Assembly: GCF_009807005.1 (NCBI RefSeq)
Contig: NZ_WUBR01000002.1
Location: 1 to 64,000 of the forward strand
Direction: 5' to 3'
Length of the DNA stretch: 64,000 nt
DNA from: Aurantiacibacter rhizosphaerae
GTDB taxonomy: Bacteria; Pseudomonadota; Alphaproteobacteria; Sphingomonadales; Sphingomonadaceae
Below the pieces are notes generated by a model. That model was not told the DNA's origin. It saw only the letters and a list, made by a program, of their open reading frames with translations, and did no database searches. Shown one piece after another: positions 41,319 to 49,817 of the stretch. The position numbers were made by a program, and so were the translations under genes. How positions within the stretch are numbered: the stretch's first letter is position 1; each line of letters starts with the position of its first letter.

Positions 41319-42725
41319 ATGAATGAGCATGGCGCGATACATCCGGGCGTGAACCCGGCGCGGGTGGTGGACGATCACCCAGGCTTGCCCAAGCCGCGCC
41401 GCTGGTGGGCCATCGCGGCCATCAGCTTTGGCACGGCCCTGCTCGTTCTCGATGGCTCCATCGCCAATGTCGCATTGCCTACCATCGCCCGCGATCTTGG
41501 CGTCAGCGAGGCCGCGGTCACCAATGTGGTGACGGTTTACCAGCTTGTGCTGGTGATGCTGCTGCTGCCGTTCTCCTCGCTGGGAGACAGACTGGGGCAC
41601 CGGCGGCTTTATCAGGCGGGGCAGGTCATCTTCATGATCGCTTCTGCCGCGTGCTATTTCGCGGATACGTTTACAATATTACTGGTGCTGCGTGGCATGC
41701 AGGCCGTTGGCGCAGGCATGGCGCTGAGTGTTTCGGCAGCGCTGCTGCGGCAGATTTACCCCGCCTCGCGGCTTGGCGCGGGGCTGGGGTTCAACAGCGT
41801 GATCCTGGCCAGCTCTGCCGCCATGGCGCCGACGCTGGGTGGCTATATCGTCGGCCATCTGTATTGGGAGCTGATCTTTGTCGCTGCCGCGCCGCTGGCG
41901 GTGATTTCGTTGATGCTAGGGCGTTTCCTGCCGGATAACGAGCCGCGCAAGCAGCCATCCAATTTCATAAACGGTGCGCTGAGCGCGCTGACCATGCTGT
42001 TGCTGGTGGGCGGTATCCAGCTGGGCACGCATGAGCAATTGCCCTGGGGCATCGCCGTGTTCGTTCTTGGCGTGCTGGCCCTCCTGCTGCTGATCGCCCG
42101 TGAAAGGCGCCGGGACGCGCCGGTATTTCCCGTGGACTTGCTGGCAAAGCCGGTAATCGGGCTTTCGATCCTGGCCAATTTCAGCAGCTTCATTTCCGCC
42201 GGCCTCCTGATGCTGGCCCTGCCGTTTCGCCTGGAGAACGGCATGGGCTATGCACCGCAGACCGTGGGGCTCTTGCTGCTGCCATATCCGCTGACGATGC
42301 TGATCGTCTCCCCATTGGCGGGCTGGGCGTCTGACAGGATCGCGGCGACCAAGCTTGGGGTGACAGGCATGGTCATTGCCATCATCGGCCTGGTCCTGCT
42401 GTCCACCATGCCCGAACAGCCCGGAGCCTTTGGCATTGCCTGGCGCCTGAGCCTGACCGCGCTGGGCTTCGGTCTGTTCTTCAGCCCCAATTCCCGCCTG
42501 CTGATCGGTCGCGCCCCGCGGAACAGGGCGGCTGCGGCGGGCGGGTTGCTATCCACCTCCCGCCTGTTCGGGCAGACGATGGCGGCGGTTGTCCTCGGCA
42601 TCGTGCTGGCAGGCGGGCTGGGCCTTGGTCCGACACCGCTTTATGTCTGTTGCGCGCTTGCCGTGGTGGCCGCGCTGGCCAGCATGGCGCGCTTCAGCCA
42701 GCGGGACAATCCGGCGAACAGGTAA
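41319..42725 (+). CDS. MFS transporter, DHA2-type drug:proton antiporter
   Basis: A 468-residue protein with about 13-14 predicted membrane helices. The DHA2 motif LDGSIANVALPTIARDLGVS is in helix 1, and GDRLGHRRLYQ is the MFS signature in loop 2-3. ATG 41319 was chosen; an in-frame TTG two codons earlier is less likely. Proteins of this type export drugs, dyes or metabolites using the proton gradient; the substrate is not predictable. It stands alone between topA's small partner and era. Confidence 0.85.
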   Translation: MNEHGAIHPGVNPARVVDDHPGLPKPRRWWAIAAISFGTALLVLDGSIANVALPTIARDLGVSEAAVTNVVTVYQLVLVMLLLPFSSLGDRLGHRRLYQAGQVIFMIASAACYFADTFTILLVLRGMQAVGAGMALSVSAALLRQIYPASRLGAGLGFNSVILASSAAMAPTLGGYIVGHLYWELIFVAAAPLAVISLMLGRFLPDNEPRKQPSNFINGALSALTMLLLVGGIQLGTHEQLPWGIAVFVLGVLALLLLIARERRRDAPVFPVDLLAKPVIGLSILANFSSFISAGLLMLALPFRLENGMGYAPQTVGLLLLPYPLTMLIVSPLAGWASDRIAATKLGVTGMVIAIIGLVLLSTMPEQPGAFGIAWRLSLTALGFGLFFSPNSRLLIGRAPRNRAAAAGGLLSTSRLFGQTMAAVVLGIVLAGGLGLGPTPLYVCCALAVVAALASMARFSQRDNPANR

Positions 42726-42755
42726 GCAGGCCTTAAGGGCGCGCGATCGTTTCGC

Positions 42756-43676
42756 TCACTTTACCCAGTCGAGGCCGATTTCCTCGTAAACTTCGCGGTT
42801 TTCGGCCCATTTCTCGTCCACCTTCACATGCAGGAACAGGTGGACTTTCACGCCGAGGATATCGCTCAGTTCCTTGCGCGCGGCCTCTCCGATTTCCTTG
42901 ATGCGTCGGCCACCCTTGCCCAGTACGATGGGCTTCTGGCTGTCGCGCGAGATGACGATCTGCTGGCGCACCTCTACGCTGCCATCCTTGCGCACTTCAT
43001 AGCTTTCGGGACGCACTGCCGCATCATAGGGCAGTTCCTCGTGCAATTGCTGGTAAAGCTGTTCGCGCGTCACTTCTGTTGCCAGCAGACGCTCGCTGGC
43101 GTCCGACACCTGGTCTTCGGGATAATGCCACGGACCCTCGGACATCAGGCCCGCCAGCGAATCCTTCAATTCGGGAACACCATCACCCGTCAGGGCAGAG
43201 ATGAAATACACCTCGCTGAAATCGGCAAGCGCGTTCAGTTCCTGCGCCAGTTCCAGCAGCGGCTCTTTCTTCGAACGGTCGACCTTGTTGAGCACCAGGA
43301 TCTTGCGCTCCTTGCGATCCTTCAACTGTTCCACCAGCGGCATCAGTTCATGCCTACGCTGCTTAATAGGGTCCACCACCAGCAGCACTGCATCGGCCGC
43401 CACCGCGCCTTCCCAGGCCGCGCTCACCATCGCCCGGTCCAGCCTGCGCTTGGGTTCGAAAATGCCCGGCGTATCCACCAGGATCATCTGCGCCGTGCCG
43501 TGCAACGCAATACCCAGCAGGCGCGCCCGCGTGGTTTGCGCCTTGGCGCTGGTGATGGCGACCTTCTGGCCCACCAGCTGGTTCACCAGCGTTGATTTGC
43601 CCGCATTGGGCGCGCCGATCACGGCCACCACGCCGCATTGGGTTTTGGCATCTGTCATATCAGCGTTCTGGCTCAT
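42756..43676 (-). CDS. era: GTPase Era
   Basis: A 306-residue GTPase needed for 16S rRNA maturation. P-loop GAPNAGKS at 21-28, switch DTPG (VDTPGIFEPKR), NKVD, and SALTG are present, and the C-terminal KH domain has IVLGKGGRRIKEIG. ATG 43676 overlaps the rnc stop by 4 nt (ATGA) and was chosen over a much longer open frame that would lie inside rnc. Third gene of lepB-rnc-era. Confidence 0.95.
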   Translation of the reverse strand: MSQNADMTDAKTQCGVVAVIGAPNAGKSTLVNQLVGQKVAITSAKAQTTRARLLGIALHGTAQMILVDTPGIFEPKRRLDRAMVSAAWEGAVAADAVLLVVDPIKQRRHELMPLVEQLKDRKERKILVLNKVDRSKKEPLLELAQELNALADFSEVYFISALTGDGVPELKDSLAGLMSEGPWHYPEDQVSDASERLLATEVTREQLYQQLHEELPYDAAVRPESYEVRKDGSVEVRQQIVISRDSQKPIVLGKGGRRIKEIGEAARKELSDILGVKVHLFLHVKVDEKWAENREVYEEIGLDWVK

Positions 43677-44344
43677 CCGTATTTCTCCATGAACAGCCGC
43701 GCAGCCTCTGTCTCGGCTTCCCGCTTGCCGCCGGCTGTGGCTTTCACCGCGCCCACATTGTGCACGCTGACCTGCACGGTGTAGAGGCGATTGTGATCGG
43801 GGCCCGACGTATCGGTAACTTCGTAATCGGGCGGGCGGCGCTGATTGCCAGCGGCCCATTCCTGCAACGCGCTTTTGGGGTGCTTGCGGCGTCCGGTGCT
43901 GCCGTCGAACACTTCGCGCCACAGCGCGCGGATCAGATCGCGCGTGGCATCAAAGCCTGCATCCAGAAAATTCGCGCCCAGCAGCGATTCCATGATGTCG
44001 CCCAGCACATTGTCACTATCCTGTGCGCCGTCTTCTCTTGCCTGTTTTCCCAACCGCACGTGGGCGGAGGTGTTGATCGCACGCGCGCGCCCGGCGCAGG
44101 TCTGCTTGCTGACCAGCGCGTTCAACCTCTGCGCCAGCTTGCCCTCTGCGCTTTGCGATTGATCGTAAAGCCAATCTGCAATCGTCAGCCCCAGCACGCG
44201 GTCTCCCAGGAATTCCAGCCTGTCGTAATCCTTGGCCTCGCCAGTGCTGCCATGGGTCAAGGCCTCGTGCCAGATGGCCTCGTTGCGGATGGTGAAGCCG
44301 TGCTGTTCCAGCCAGCTTCGCGTCCTTGGCTCCAGCGAGCTCAT
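43673..44344 (-). CDS. rnc: Ribonuclease III
   Basis: A 223-residue double-strand RNA endonuclease. The signature YDRLEFLGDRVLGL is the catalytic RNase III motif, with the acidic metal ligands repeated in ILGDIMESLLGANFLD. The C-terminal dsRNA-binding domain ends ATAGGKREAETEAARLFMEKY. It overlaps lepB and era by 4 nt each, giving a tightly coupled operon. It processes rRNA and structured mRNA. Confidence 0.95.
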   Translation of the reverse strand: MSSLEPRTRSWLEQHGFTIRNEAIWHEALTHGSTGEAKDYDRLEFLGDRVLGLTIADWLYDQSQSAEGKLAQRLNALVSKQTCAGRARAINTSAHVRLGKQAREDGAQDSDNVLGDIMESLLGANFLDAGFDATRDLIRALWREVFDGSTGRRKHPKSALQEWAAGNQRRPPDYEVTDTSGPDHNRLYTVQVSVHNVGAVKATAGGKREAETEAARLFMEKYG

Positions 44345-45141
44345 ATGCCCTTGAAGATCCGGTTCCAGCGAACGCCATTGCCGTAAGACCAGTACATGAA
44401 GCTGGCTTCGGCGACGAGGTTCTCTGTCGGCACCAGGCCGACCCAGCCGCCCGAAACCGTGGCCCGGCGGCTATCCTGCGAATTGTCGCGATTGTCGCCC
44501 ATCATGAACACGTGATCATCCGGCACGATGACAGGCGCGGTATTGTCCACGCCAACAACCCCAAGGTCCAGCACGTTATAGCTCACGTCATTGGGCAGCG
44601 TTTCGCGGAATTGGGGGTAGCGGCAGGCGGGCGTGCCATCGTCCATCTGCATGGCAAAGCGGCCGGAATAGCAGCGATCCCCGTCAGCCAGCTCGACGAT
44701 GAAATCCTCCACCCGCTCCTTAGGCACGGGCTTGCCGTTCAGATGCAGTTGCCCGTCGATCATCTGCACGGTGTCACCCGGCAGGGCGATCACGCGCTTG
44801 ATATAGTCGGTCTTGTCGATCGGATGTTTGAAGATCGCCACATCGCCATGTTCCGGCAGGGTCGCGAAGATGCGCCCGTCGCCTACGTCGATATCGAAGG
44901 GCAGAGAATAGCGCGAATAGCCGTAGGACCACTTTTGCGCGAACAGGTAATCACCCACCAGCAGGCGCGGCATCATGCTTTCGGAAGGGATGTTGAAACT
45001 GGTGAAGAAGAAGGTGCGGAAAATCAGCACCACCAGCACCAGCTTGATCAGGAACCAGCCGAAGCTCTTCCAGTCTTCCTTTTCCTCGACCTTTGCCGTT
45101 TTGGGCTCGGTCACTTCGCGCGGGGTTACAGTGTCAGTCAT
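44341..45141 (-). CDS. lepB: Signal peptidase I
   Basis: A 266-residue membrane serine protease that removes signal peptides. One N-terminal membrane helix (FLIKLVLVVLIFRTFFF), then the catalytic serine in NIPSESMMPRLLVGDYL, the general-base lysine in YIKRVIALPGD, and the conserved VFMMGDNRDNSQDSR. ATG 45141 was used; GTG at 45162 in the same frame is an alternative with an AAGG site. First gene of the lepB-rnc-era operon. Confidence 0.93.
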   Translation of the reverse strand: MTDTVTPREVTEPKTAKVEEKEDWKSFGWFLIKLVLVVLIFRTFFFTSFNIPSESMMPRLLVGDYLFAQKWSYGYSRYSLPFDIDVGDGRIFATLPEHGDVAIFKHPIDKTDYIKRVIALPGDTVQMIDGQLHLNGKPVPKERVEDFIVELADGDRCYSGRFAMQMDDGTPACRYPQFRETLPNDVSYNVLDLGVVGVDNTAPVIVPDDHVFMMGDNRDNSQDSRRATVSGGWVGLVPTENLVAEASFMYWSYGNGVRWNRIFKGI

Positions 45142-45211
45142 CGGCGGCGGTCTTGTTGCCACAGCGCGCCTTCGTCAAGCATGGCTTTGCGCGGCAGCGC
45201 GAAATTGACGG

Positions 45212-45242
45212 CTAATGTGGAACACATGGAACACTGTCCTGA
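45212..45242 (+). repeat. 31-nt dispersed intergenic element, copy 2
   Basis: 30 of 31 bases match the element at 27567-27597 in reverse orientation. The core TGGAACAC-A-TGGAACAC is a tandem repeat. It lies between lepB (minus) and pgi (plus), about 137 nt before the pgi start, so again in a divergent promoter region. Confidence 0.65.
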
Positions 45243-45378
45243 GGGGAAAAACACGGGCCAGCGCAAAACCCCTCGGCCACAGGCATGGGGCGGGGCGGGA
45301 AGGGCGGTATTTGCGGTTTTCATTCATGGCCCAAGCGACTAGCCAGCAATCTCACCGGTAGGAAAGGAATCGCCCCTA

Positions 45379-46893
45379 GTGACTAAGACCCGCGACGAAG
45401 CCTGGAAGGCACTGGCCCTCCATCCCGATCCCACGCTGGTGGAATTGTTTGCGGATGATAAAGATCGGGTGGCCAAGCTTTCGGCCAGGCTGGAACTGGC
45501 GGAAACTGGCATCCTGTTCGACTGGTCCAAAACGCACCTGACCGACAGCCTGCTGTCCGATTTTGAAGAACTGGCGGCGGCATCCGATTTCACCGCCATG
45601 CGGCGCAAGCTTTTCACAGGCGAAGTGGTGAACCCCACGGAGAACCGGGCGGCAGAACATTCCGCCCTGCGCGGCGTGGGCCTGGATACCAGCGTGGAGG
45701 AGGCAGAGGCACTGCGCCATCGCATGATGTTGCTGGTGAACGCGATCCACGATGGCGCGATGGGAGAGGTGAAGCACCTCATCCACGTCGGCATTGGCGG
45801 CAGCGCGCTTGGTCCGGCGCTGGCGGTGGATGCGCTGGGGCGTGATGCGCCCAAGGTGGATGTGCACGTCGTCTCCAACATCGATGGCGTCGCGCTGGAG
45901 GAAGCGTTCGAGGCCTGCGATCCGGCCACCACGCTGATCGCGGTTGCATCCAAGACCTTCACCACGATCGAAACCATGACGAACGCGCAGTCGGCGCTGA
46001 AATGGCTGGCCGATAGCGGGGTGGAAGACCCAACCGGCCGCGTGATCGCGCTGACCGCTGCGCCGGAAAAGGCAGTGGAATGGGGCGTGGACGAAACCCG
46101 CATCCTTCCTTTTGCGGAGAGCGTTGGCGGGCGGTACTCGCTCTGGTCCAGCATCGGCTTCCCTGTCGCGACTTCGATTGGCTGGGACGAATTTGAGCAG
46201 GTGCTGGCAGGCGCTGCCAAGGTGGATGAGCATTTCCGCGATACGGACGGGCGCGACAATCTGCCGCTGCGCGCTGCCTTTTCGGATCTTTACTACCTGC
46301 GCCTGCGCGGCTGCCAGACCCGCGCTGTGTTCGCCTATGACGAGCGTTTGCGCCTGCTGCCGGACTATCTCCAGCAGCTGGAAATGGAATCCAACGGCAA
46401 GCGCGTGACCGTGGATGGGCAGCCGAGCGGCCCCACCGCGCCGATCACATGGGGCGGGGTGGGCACCGATGCCCAGCACGCCGTGTTCCAACTGCTGCAC
46501 CAGGGCACGCACCTTGTGCCGATAGACTTCATCGCCAGCGTGGAGCCGGGCGATATGCTGGATGCCGCGCACCACCACATCCTGCTGATGAACTGCTTCG
46601 CGCAAGGAGCCGCGCTGATGTCCGGCAAGCAGAGCGACGATCCGCACCGCAGCTATCCGGGTGATCGCCCGTCTGCCACCATTCTGTGTGACGATCTGGA
46701 CCCGGCCACCTTCGGCGCGCTGATCGCGTTTCACGAACATCGCGTTTTCGCCGCCGCCGTGATGCTGGATATCAACCCGTTCGATCAGTTCGGCGTTGAA
46801 CTGGGCAAGGACATGGCCAAGAAGATCGAGGCAGGCGGCGAAAGCTTTGATGCCAGTACGGAAGCCTTGCTGAAGGCTGCCGGCCTCAATTAA
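45379..46893 (+). CDS. pgi: Glucose-6-phosphate isomerase
   Basis: A 504-residue enzyme interconverting glucose 6-phosphate and fructose 6-phosphate. Signatures are HVGIGGSALGPALAVDAL, SKTFTTIETMTNA, the PGI motif GGRYSLWSSIGFP, and NCFAQGAALMSGK near the C-terminus. GTG 45379 is the start, with AGGAAAGGA some 10 nt upstream. It stands alone, divergent from lepB; a strong hairpin follows the stop. Confidence 0.94.
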   Translation: MTKTRDEAWKALALHPDPTLVELFADDKDRVAKLSARLELAETGILFDWSKTHLTDSLLSDFEELAAASDFTAMRRKLFTGEVVNPTENRAAEHSALRGVGLDTSVEEAEALRHRMMLLVNAIHDGAMGEVKHLIHVGIGGSALGPALAVDALGRDAPKVDVHVVSNIDGVALEEAFEACDPATTLIAVASKTFTTIETMTNAQSALKWLADSGVEDPTGRVIALTAAPEKAVEWGVDETRILPFAESVGGRYSLWSSIGFPVATSIGWDEFEQVLAGAAKVDEHFRDTDGRDNLPLRAAFSDLYYLRLRGCQTRAVFAYDERLRLLPDYLQQLEMESNGKRVTVDGQPSGPTAPITWGGVGTDAQHAVFQLLHQGTHLVPIDFIASVEPGDMLDAAHHHILLMNCFAQGAALMSGKQSDDPHRSYPGDRPSATILCDDLDPATFGALIAFHEHRVFAAAVMLDINPFDQFGVELGKDMAKKIEAGGESFDASTEALLKAAGLN

Positions 46894-47206
46894 TGCAGGC
46901 CGGGTGCGGCCATTCTTCACAATTGAAGATGGCCGCACCCAAAGATTTACGCATGCAGGGCCGTATCGCGGCGCGTAATGATCGAACCCTTTCTTGAAAT
47001 AGATTGACTTTTGCGGGTCTGTCGCCCAAATGGCGTCCATCGAAGCGCGCGCCAGCGTGAAGTGGTTGTAGCGAGAAAGCTGCAAACCCCGGCAGCCCTT
47101 CGGTCCTTTTCCCTGAGACTTCCCTTTTCACGCGGGTCGTTTTGACACCCGCGCCGCGCGAGCTGTAGCTATGCGCGCCGCATATTTTGCGAGTTCAATA
47201 CTACAC
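46894..47206. other. Intergenic region with a strong hairpin after pgi
   Basis: A 313-nt gap. An imperfect palindrome spans 46902-46940: GGGTGCGGCCAT and ATGGCCGCACCC pair perfectly, the stem continues through CTTCA/TGAAG with one bulged T, and the loop is CAAT. There is no T-run after it, so it may be an mRNA-stabilising hairpin or a factor-dependent terminator. Open frames on the minus strand here run into pgi and look like shadows. I see no other clear element before the helicase start. Confidence 0.5.
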
Positions 47207-48589
47207 ATGACTATTCAATTTTCCGATCTCGGGCTGTCGCAGCCGGTGATGCAGGCGCTCGACATGCAGGGCTATAAAGAACCTACGCCTATCCAGGCGC
47301 AGGCCATTCCGCCCGTGCTGGAAGGCCGTGACCTGTTGGGCATCGCGCAGACCGGCACCGGCAAGACCGCCGCATTCATGCTGCCCAGCATCGACAATCT
47401 GCGCAAGGCCGACAACCAGATCCCGTTCAAATCCTGCCGCATGCTGGTTCTCGCCCCGACGCGTGAACTGGCCGGGCAGATCGCCCAGAGCGCCAAGGAT
47501 TACGGCGCACTGGCTGGCCTGAAGGTTCATTCCATCGTCGGCGGCACATCCGTGAACAAGGATCGTAACAAGCTGCATCGCGGTTGTGACATTCTCGTCG
47601 CGACGCCGGGCCGCCTGCTGGACCTTATCGACCAGAAGGCCTTTAATCTCTCTGGCGTGGAAATCTTGATCCTGGACGAAGCGGACCAGATGCTGGATCT
47701 CGGCTTCATCCATGCGCTGCGCCGCATCAGCGAACTGGTGCCCAGCGATCGCCAGACGCTGTTCTTCAGCGCCACGATGCCCAAGCAGATCAAGGAGCTG
47801 GTGGGCAAATATTGCCATGATCCGGTCACCGTATCGGTCACCCCCGCAGCCACCACGGCAGAGCGGATCGACCAGTATCTGTTCATGGTTCAGCAGGACG
47901 AGAAGCAATCGCTGCTCGAACTGATGCTGTCGGAAAAGCACGAGGTGCCCGGCAAGTTCGAGCGTGTCCTGATTTTCACCCGTACCAAGCATGGCGCGGA
48001 TAGGATCGTGAAGAAGCTGTCGCAGGTGGGCATTCCCGCCAACGCCATTCACGGCAACAAGAGCCAGCCCCAGCGTGAGCGCGCGCTGAGCGAGTTCAAG
48101 CGCGCCAAGACGCCGATCCTGGTGGCCACCGATGTGGCCGCGCGCGGTATCGACATTCCCGGCGTCAGCCACGTGATCAATTACGAACTGCCCAACGTGC
48201 CAGAGCAATATGTCCACCGCATCGGCCGCACCGCGCGTGCCGGCGCCGATGGTGTGGCGATTGCCTTTTGTGCCGAGGATGAACGCGCATATCTGAAGGA
48301 TATCAACAAGCAGACCGACGCCACGTTTGAGCGCCTTCCCCTGCCGGATAACTTCCGTGCCGTGGTGGAAGGCGTTGGCCCCACCAAGCCTGCGCCAAAG
48401 CAGCAGCGCCAGCGGGTTAACCCAAAGCCGCGCGGTGCATCTGCAGAGCGTGGCGATGGTGCCAAGGGTGGCCGCGGTCGCGGTGGCTCCAAGCCCGGCG
48501 GACCGCGTCGCTCCGGCGGCCCGAAGCAGGGCGGCGGACAACGTCGCGGCGGCGGTCGTGGCCGCTCGCAAGGCTCATCGCAGGGCTGA
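47207..48589 (+). CDS. DEAD-box ATP-dependent RNA helicase (RhlE-like)
   Basis: A 460-residue helicase. Q-motif region F5 and PTPIQ (Q30), P-loop AQTGTGKT at 47-54, PTRELAGQ, LDEADQMLDLGF, SATMPK, and HRIGRTARAG. The tail from about residue 385 is rich in arginine and glycine (RGRGGSKPGGPRRSGGPKQGGG), a typical RNA-binding extension. ATG 47207 was chosen (TIQFSDLGLS); the upstream ATG at 47171 adds 12 unlikely residues. Second DEAD-box gene of the window. Confidence 0.92.
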   Translation: MTIQFSDLGLSQPVMQALDMQGYKEPTPIQAQAIPPVLEGRDLLGIAQTGTGKTAAFMLPSIDNLRKADNQIPFKSCRMLVLAPTRELAGQIAQSAKDYGALAGLKVHSIVGGTSVNKDRNKLHRGCDILVATPGRLLDLIDQKAFNLSGVEILILDEADQMLDLGFIHALRRISELVPSDRQTLFFSATMPKQIKELVGKYCHDPVTVSVTPAATTAERIDQYLFMVQQDEKQSLLELMLSEKHEVPGKFERVLIFTRTKHGADRIVKKLSQVGIPANAIHGNKSQPQRERALSEFKRAKTPILVATDVAARGIDIPGVSHVINYELPNVPEQYVHRIGRTARAGADGVAIAFCAEDERAYLKDINKQTDATFERLPLPDNFRAVVEGVGPTKPAPKQQRQRVNPKPRGASAERGDGAKGGRGRGGSKPGGPRRSGGPKQGGGQRRGGGRGRSQGSSQG

Positions 48590-48706
48590 TAGCTCCACCG
48601 GCCGGTTTTCCCGGTCGGCAACAAACTGTCTGAAAAGATAGTCCAATCTTAACCATGCGCGCTCTAGGACATTCGTGTTTCAGGGCGCGCAAGGTTAGGA
48701 CTATCG

Positions 48707-49723
48707 ATGATCAGGACGAAGACCGCCATTATCATTGGCGCAGGTGCCGGTGTCGAAATAGAGATGCCGGGCGAGCGTGAATTGCTCAGCAAGATCGCCC
48801 ACGGTTTCGATTTCCAGCGCCTGGGTTCTGATCTGCAAACGCGCGAGATGCAGGATTTTGACGCGCTTTTCAAAAAGGTAAAAGGCGAAGGTGACAAGCT
48901 GCGTGAAGCAGCCCTTCGCATCCGCGCCGGTTCACGGCTCACCAGTTCGATCCACGCCCTGTTGCAGCAGCATGGGGAGGACAAGCACGTATTGGCCGTG
49001 GGCAAGTTGGCCATTGCCTATTACACGCTGCAGGCCGAACAGCAGTCCGCCATGGAAGCAGAGCCGCGCGATCCGGGCGAAATGCCCTTTCGCGGTGCCG
49101 AGAACTGGCTGTTCCAGCTTGGCCGCATGGTGGTGGACGGTGTCAGCCGATCGCGCGCGCAGAACTGCTTCGACAATCTCCACATCGTGAATTTCAACAC
49201 CGATCGCTCTATCCAGCATTACATGCCGTGGGTGCTGCATTCAGGCTTTGGTATGCCGATCACCGAAGCGCAGGCAATCTGTGCGGAGAAGCTGAACGTG
49301 GTGCAACCCTTCGGCCGTGCCGGACGCCTGGACTGGCAGACCGGATCGGAGCCAGTGGCCGCCTGGGGCGAGGAAAAGCCGGGCAATTTCTTCAAGGTGG
49401 CAGAGACTGTTCGCACGGCATCGGAATTCAGCGAAGATCGCCAACTGAAGGCGTCGATGCACAGCGGTATTTCCGGTGCTCGCCGCCTGGTGTTCATCGG
49501 CTTCAACTTCAATTCGCTCAACACCTCTTTGCTTTTTCAGGAAAAACTCTCCCACGGGCCAGAAACGCTGGTGGCGCTGGGCGAGGATGAATTGGGCCGC
49601 GCCGATGGCATTCGCCGGCTGCTGAAGACAAGTGCAGGCATCGCGCCAGAAATGCTGCTGACGATGCGCTTTGGCCCCAGCTGGCAAATGCTGGCGGATA
49701 ACGATCTGCTGCTAGAAAGCTGA
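48707..49723 (+). CDS. SIR2-like NAD-binding-fold protein of unknown function
   Basis: A 338-residue soluble protein. Several features echo a SIR2/sirtuin fold: IIIGAGAGVEIEMPG at 8-22 (compare GAGAS..AGIP), VNFNTD at 161-166 (compare TTNYD), a VVQPFGRAG turn at 198-206 where sirtuins have the catalytic His-Gly, and LVFIGFNFNSLN at 261-272 (compare the GTSLxV or GYSLxD segment). The catalytic histidine appears absent. SIR2-like domains of this divergent sort occur in NAD-depleting defence proteins and in housekeeping proteins of unknown role. It is a single gene between a helicase and gor, with no partner gene. The family assignment is tentative. Confidence 0.55.
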   Translation: MIRTKTAIIIGAGAGVEIEMPGERELLSKIAHGFDFQRLGSDLQTREMQDFDALFKKVKGEGDKLREAALRIRAGSRLTSSIHALLQQHGEDKHVLAVGKLAIAYYTLQAEQQSAMEAEPRDPGEMPFRGAENWLFQLGRMVVDGVSRSRAQNCFDNLHIVNFNTDRSIQHYMPWVLHSGFGMPITEAQAICAEKLNVVQPFGRAGRLDWQTGSEPVAAWGEEKPGNFFKVAETVRTASEFSEDRQLKASMHSGISGARRLVFIGFNFNSLNTSLLFQEKLSHGPETLVALGEDELGRADGIRRLLKTSAGIAPEMLLTMRFGPSWQMLADNDLLLES

Positions 49724-49817
49724 TCGCCTGCGCGCAAAAGGTTCGAAACCCTTGCCCGCTGCCGAACGTATGGCCATGGACCATCACGTTAACCCACAGC
49801 AGGAGCATTTCGCGCCA

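Noticed and set aside
45212-45242. 31-nt element as an alphaproteobacterial LexA box
   Set aside because: LexA boxes in this class are GTTC-N7-GTTC. Here GAAC repeats are 5 nt apart, and the genes alongside are not SOS genes.
45376-47085. Long open frame (569 codons) antisense to pgi, with a protein-like first 50 residues in the pgi-helicase gap
   Set aside because: Most of it is the shadow of pgi, whose motifs are complete on the other strand. High GC favours such antisense frames, and the part outside pgi has no ribosome site or family match.
47201-48571. 456-codon open frame antisense to the RhlE-like helicase
   Set aside because: All helicase motifs are on the plus strand; the antisense frame is a codon-bias shadow.
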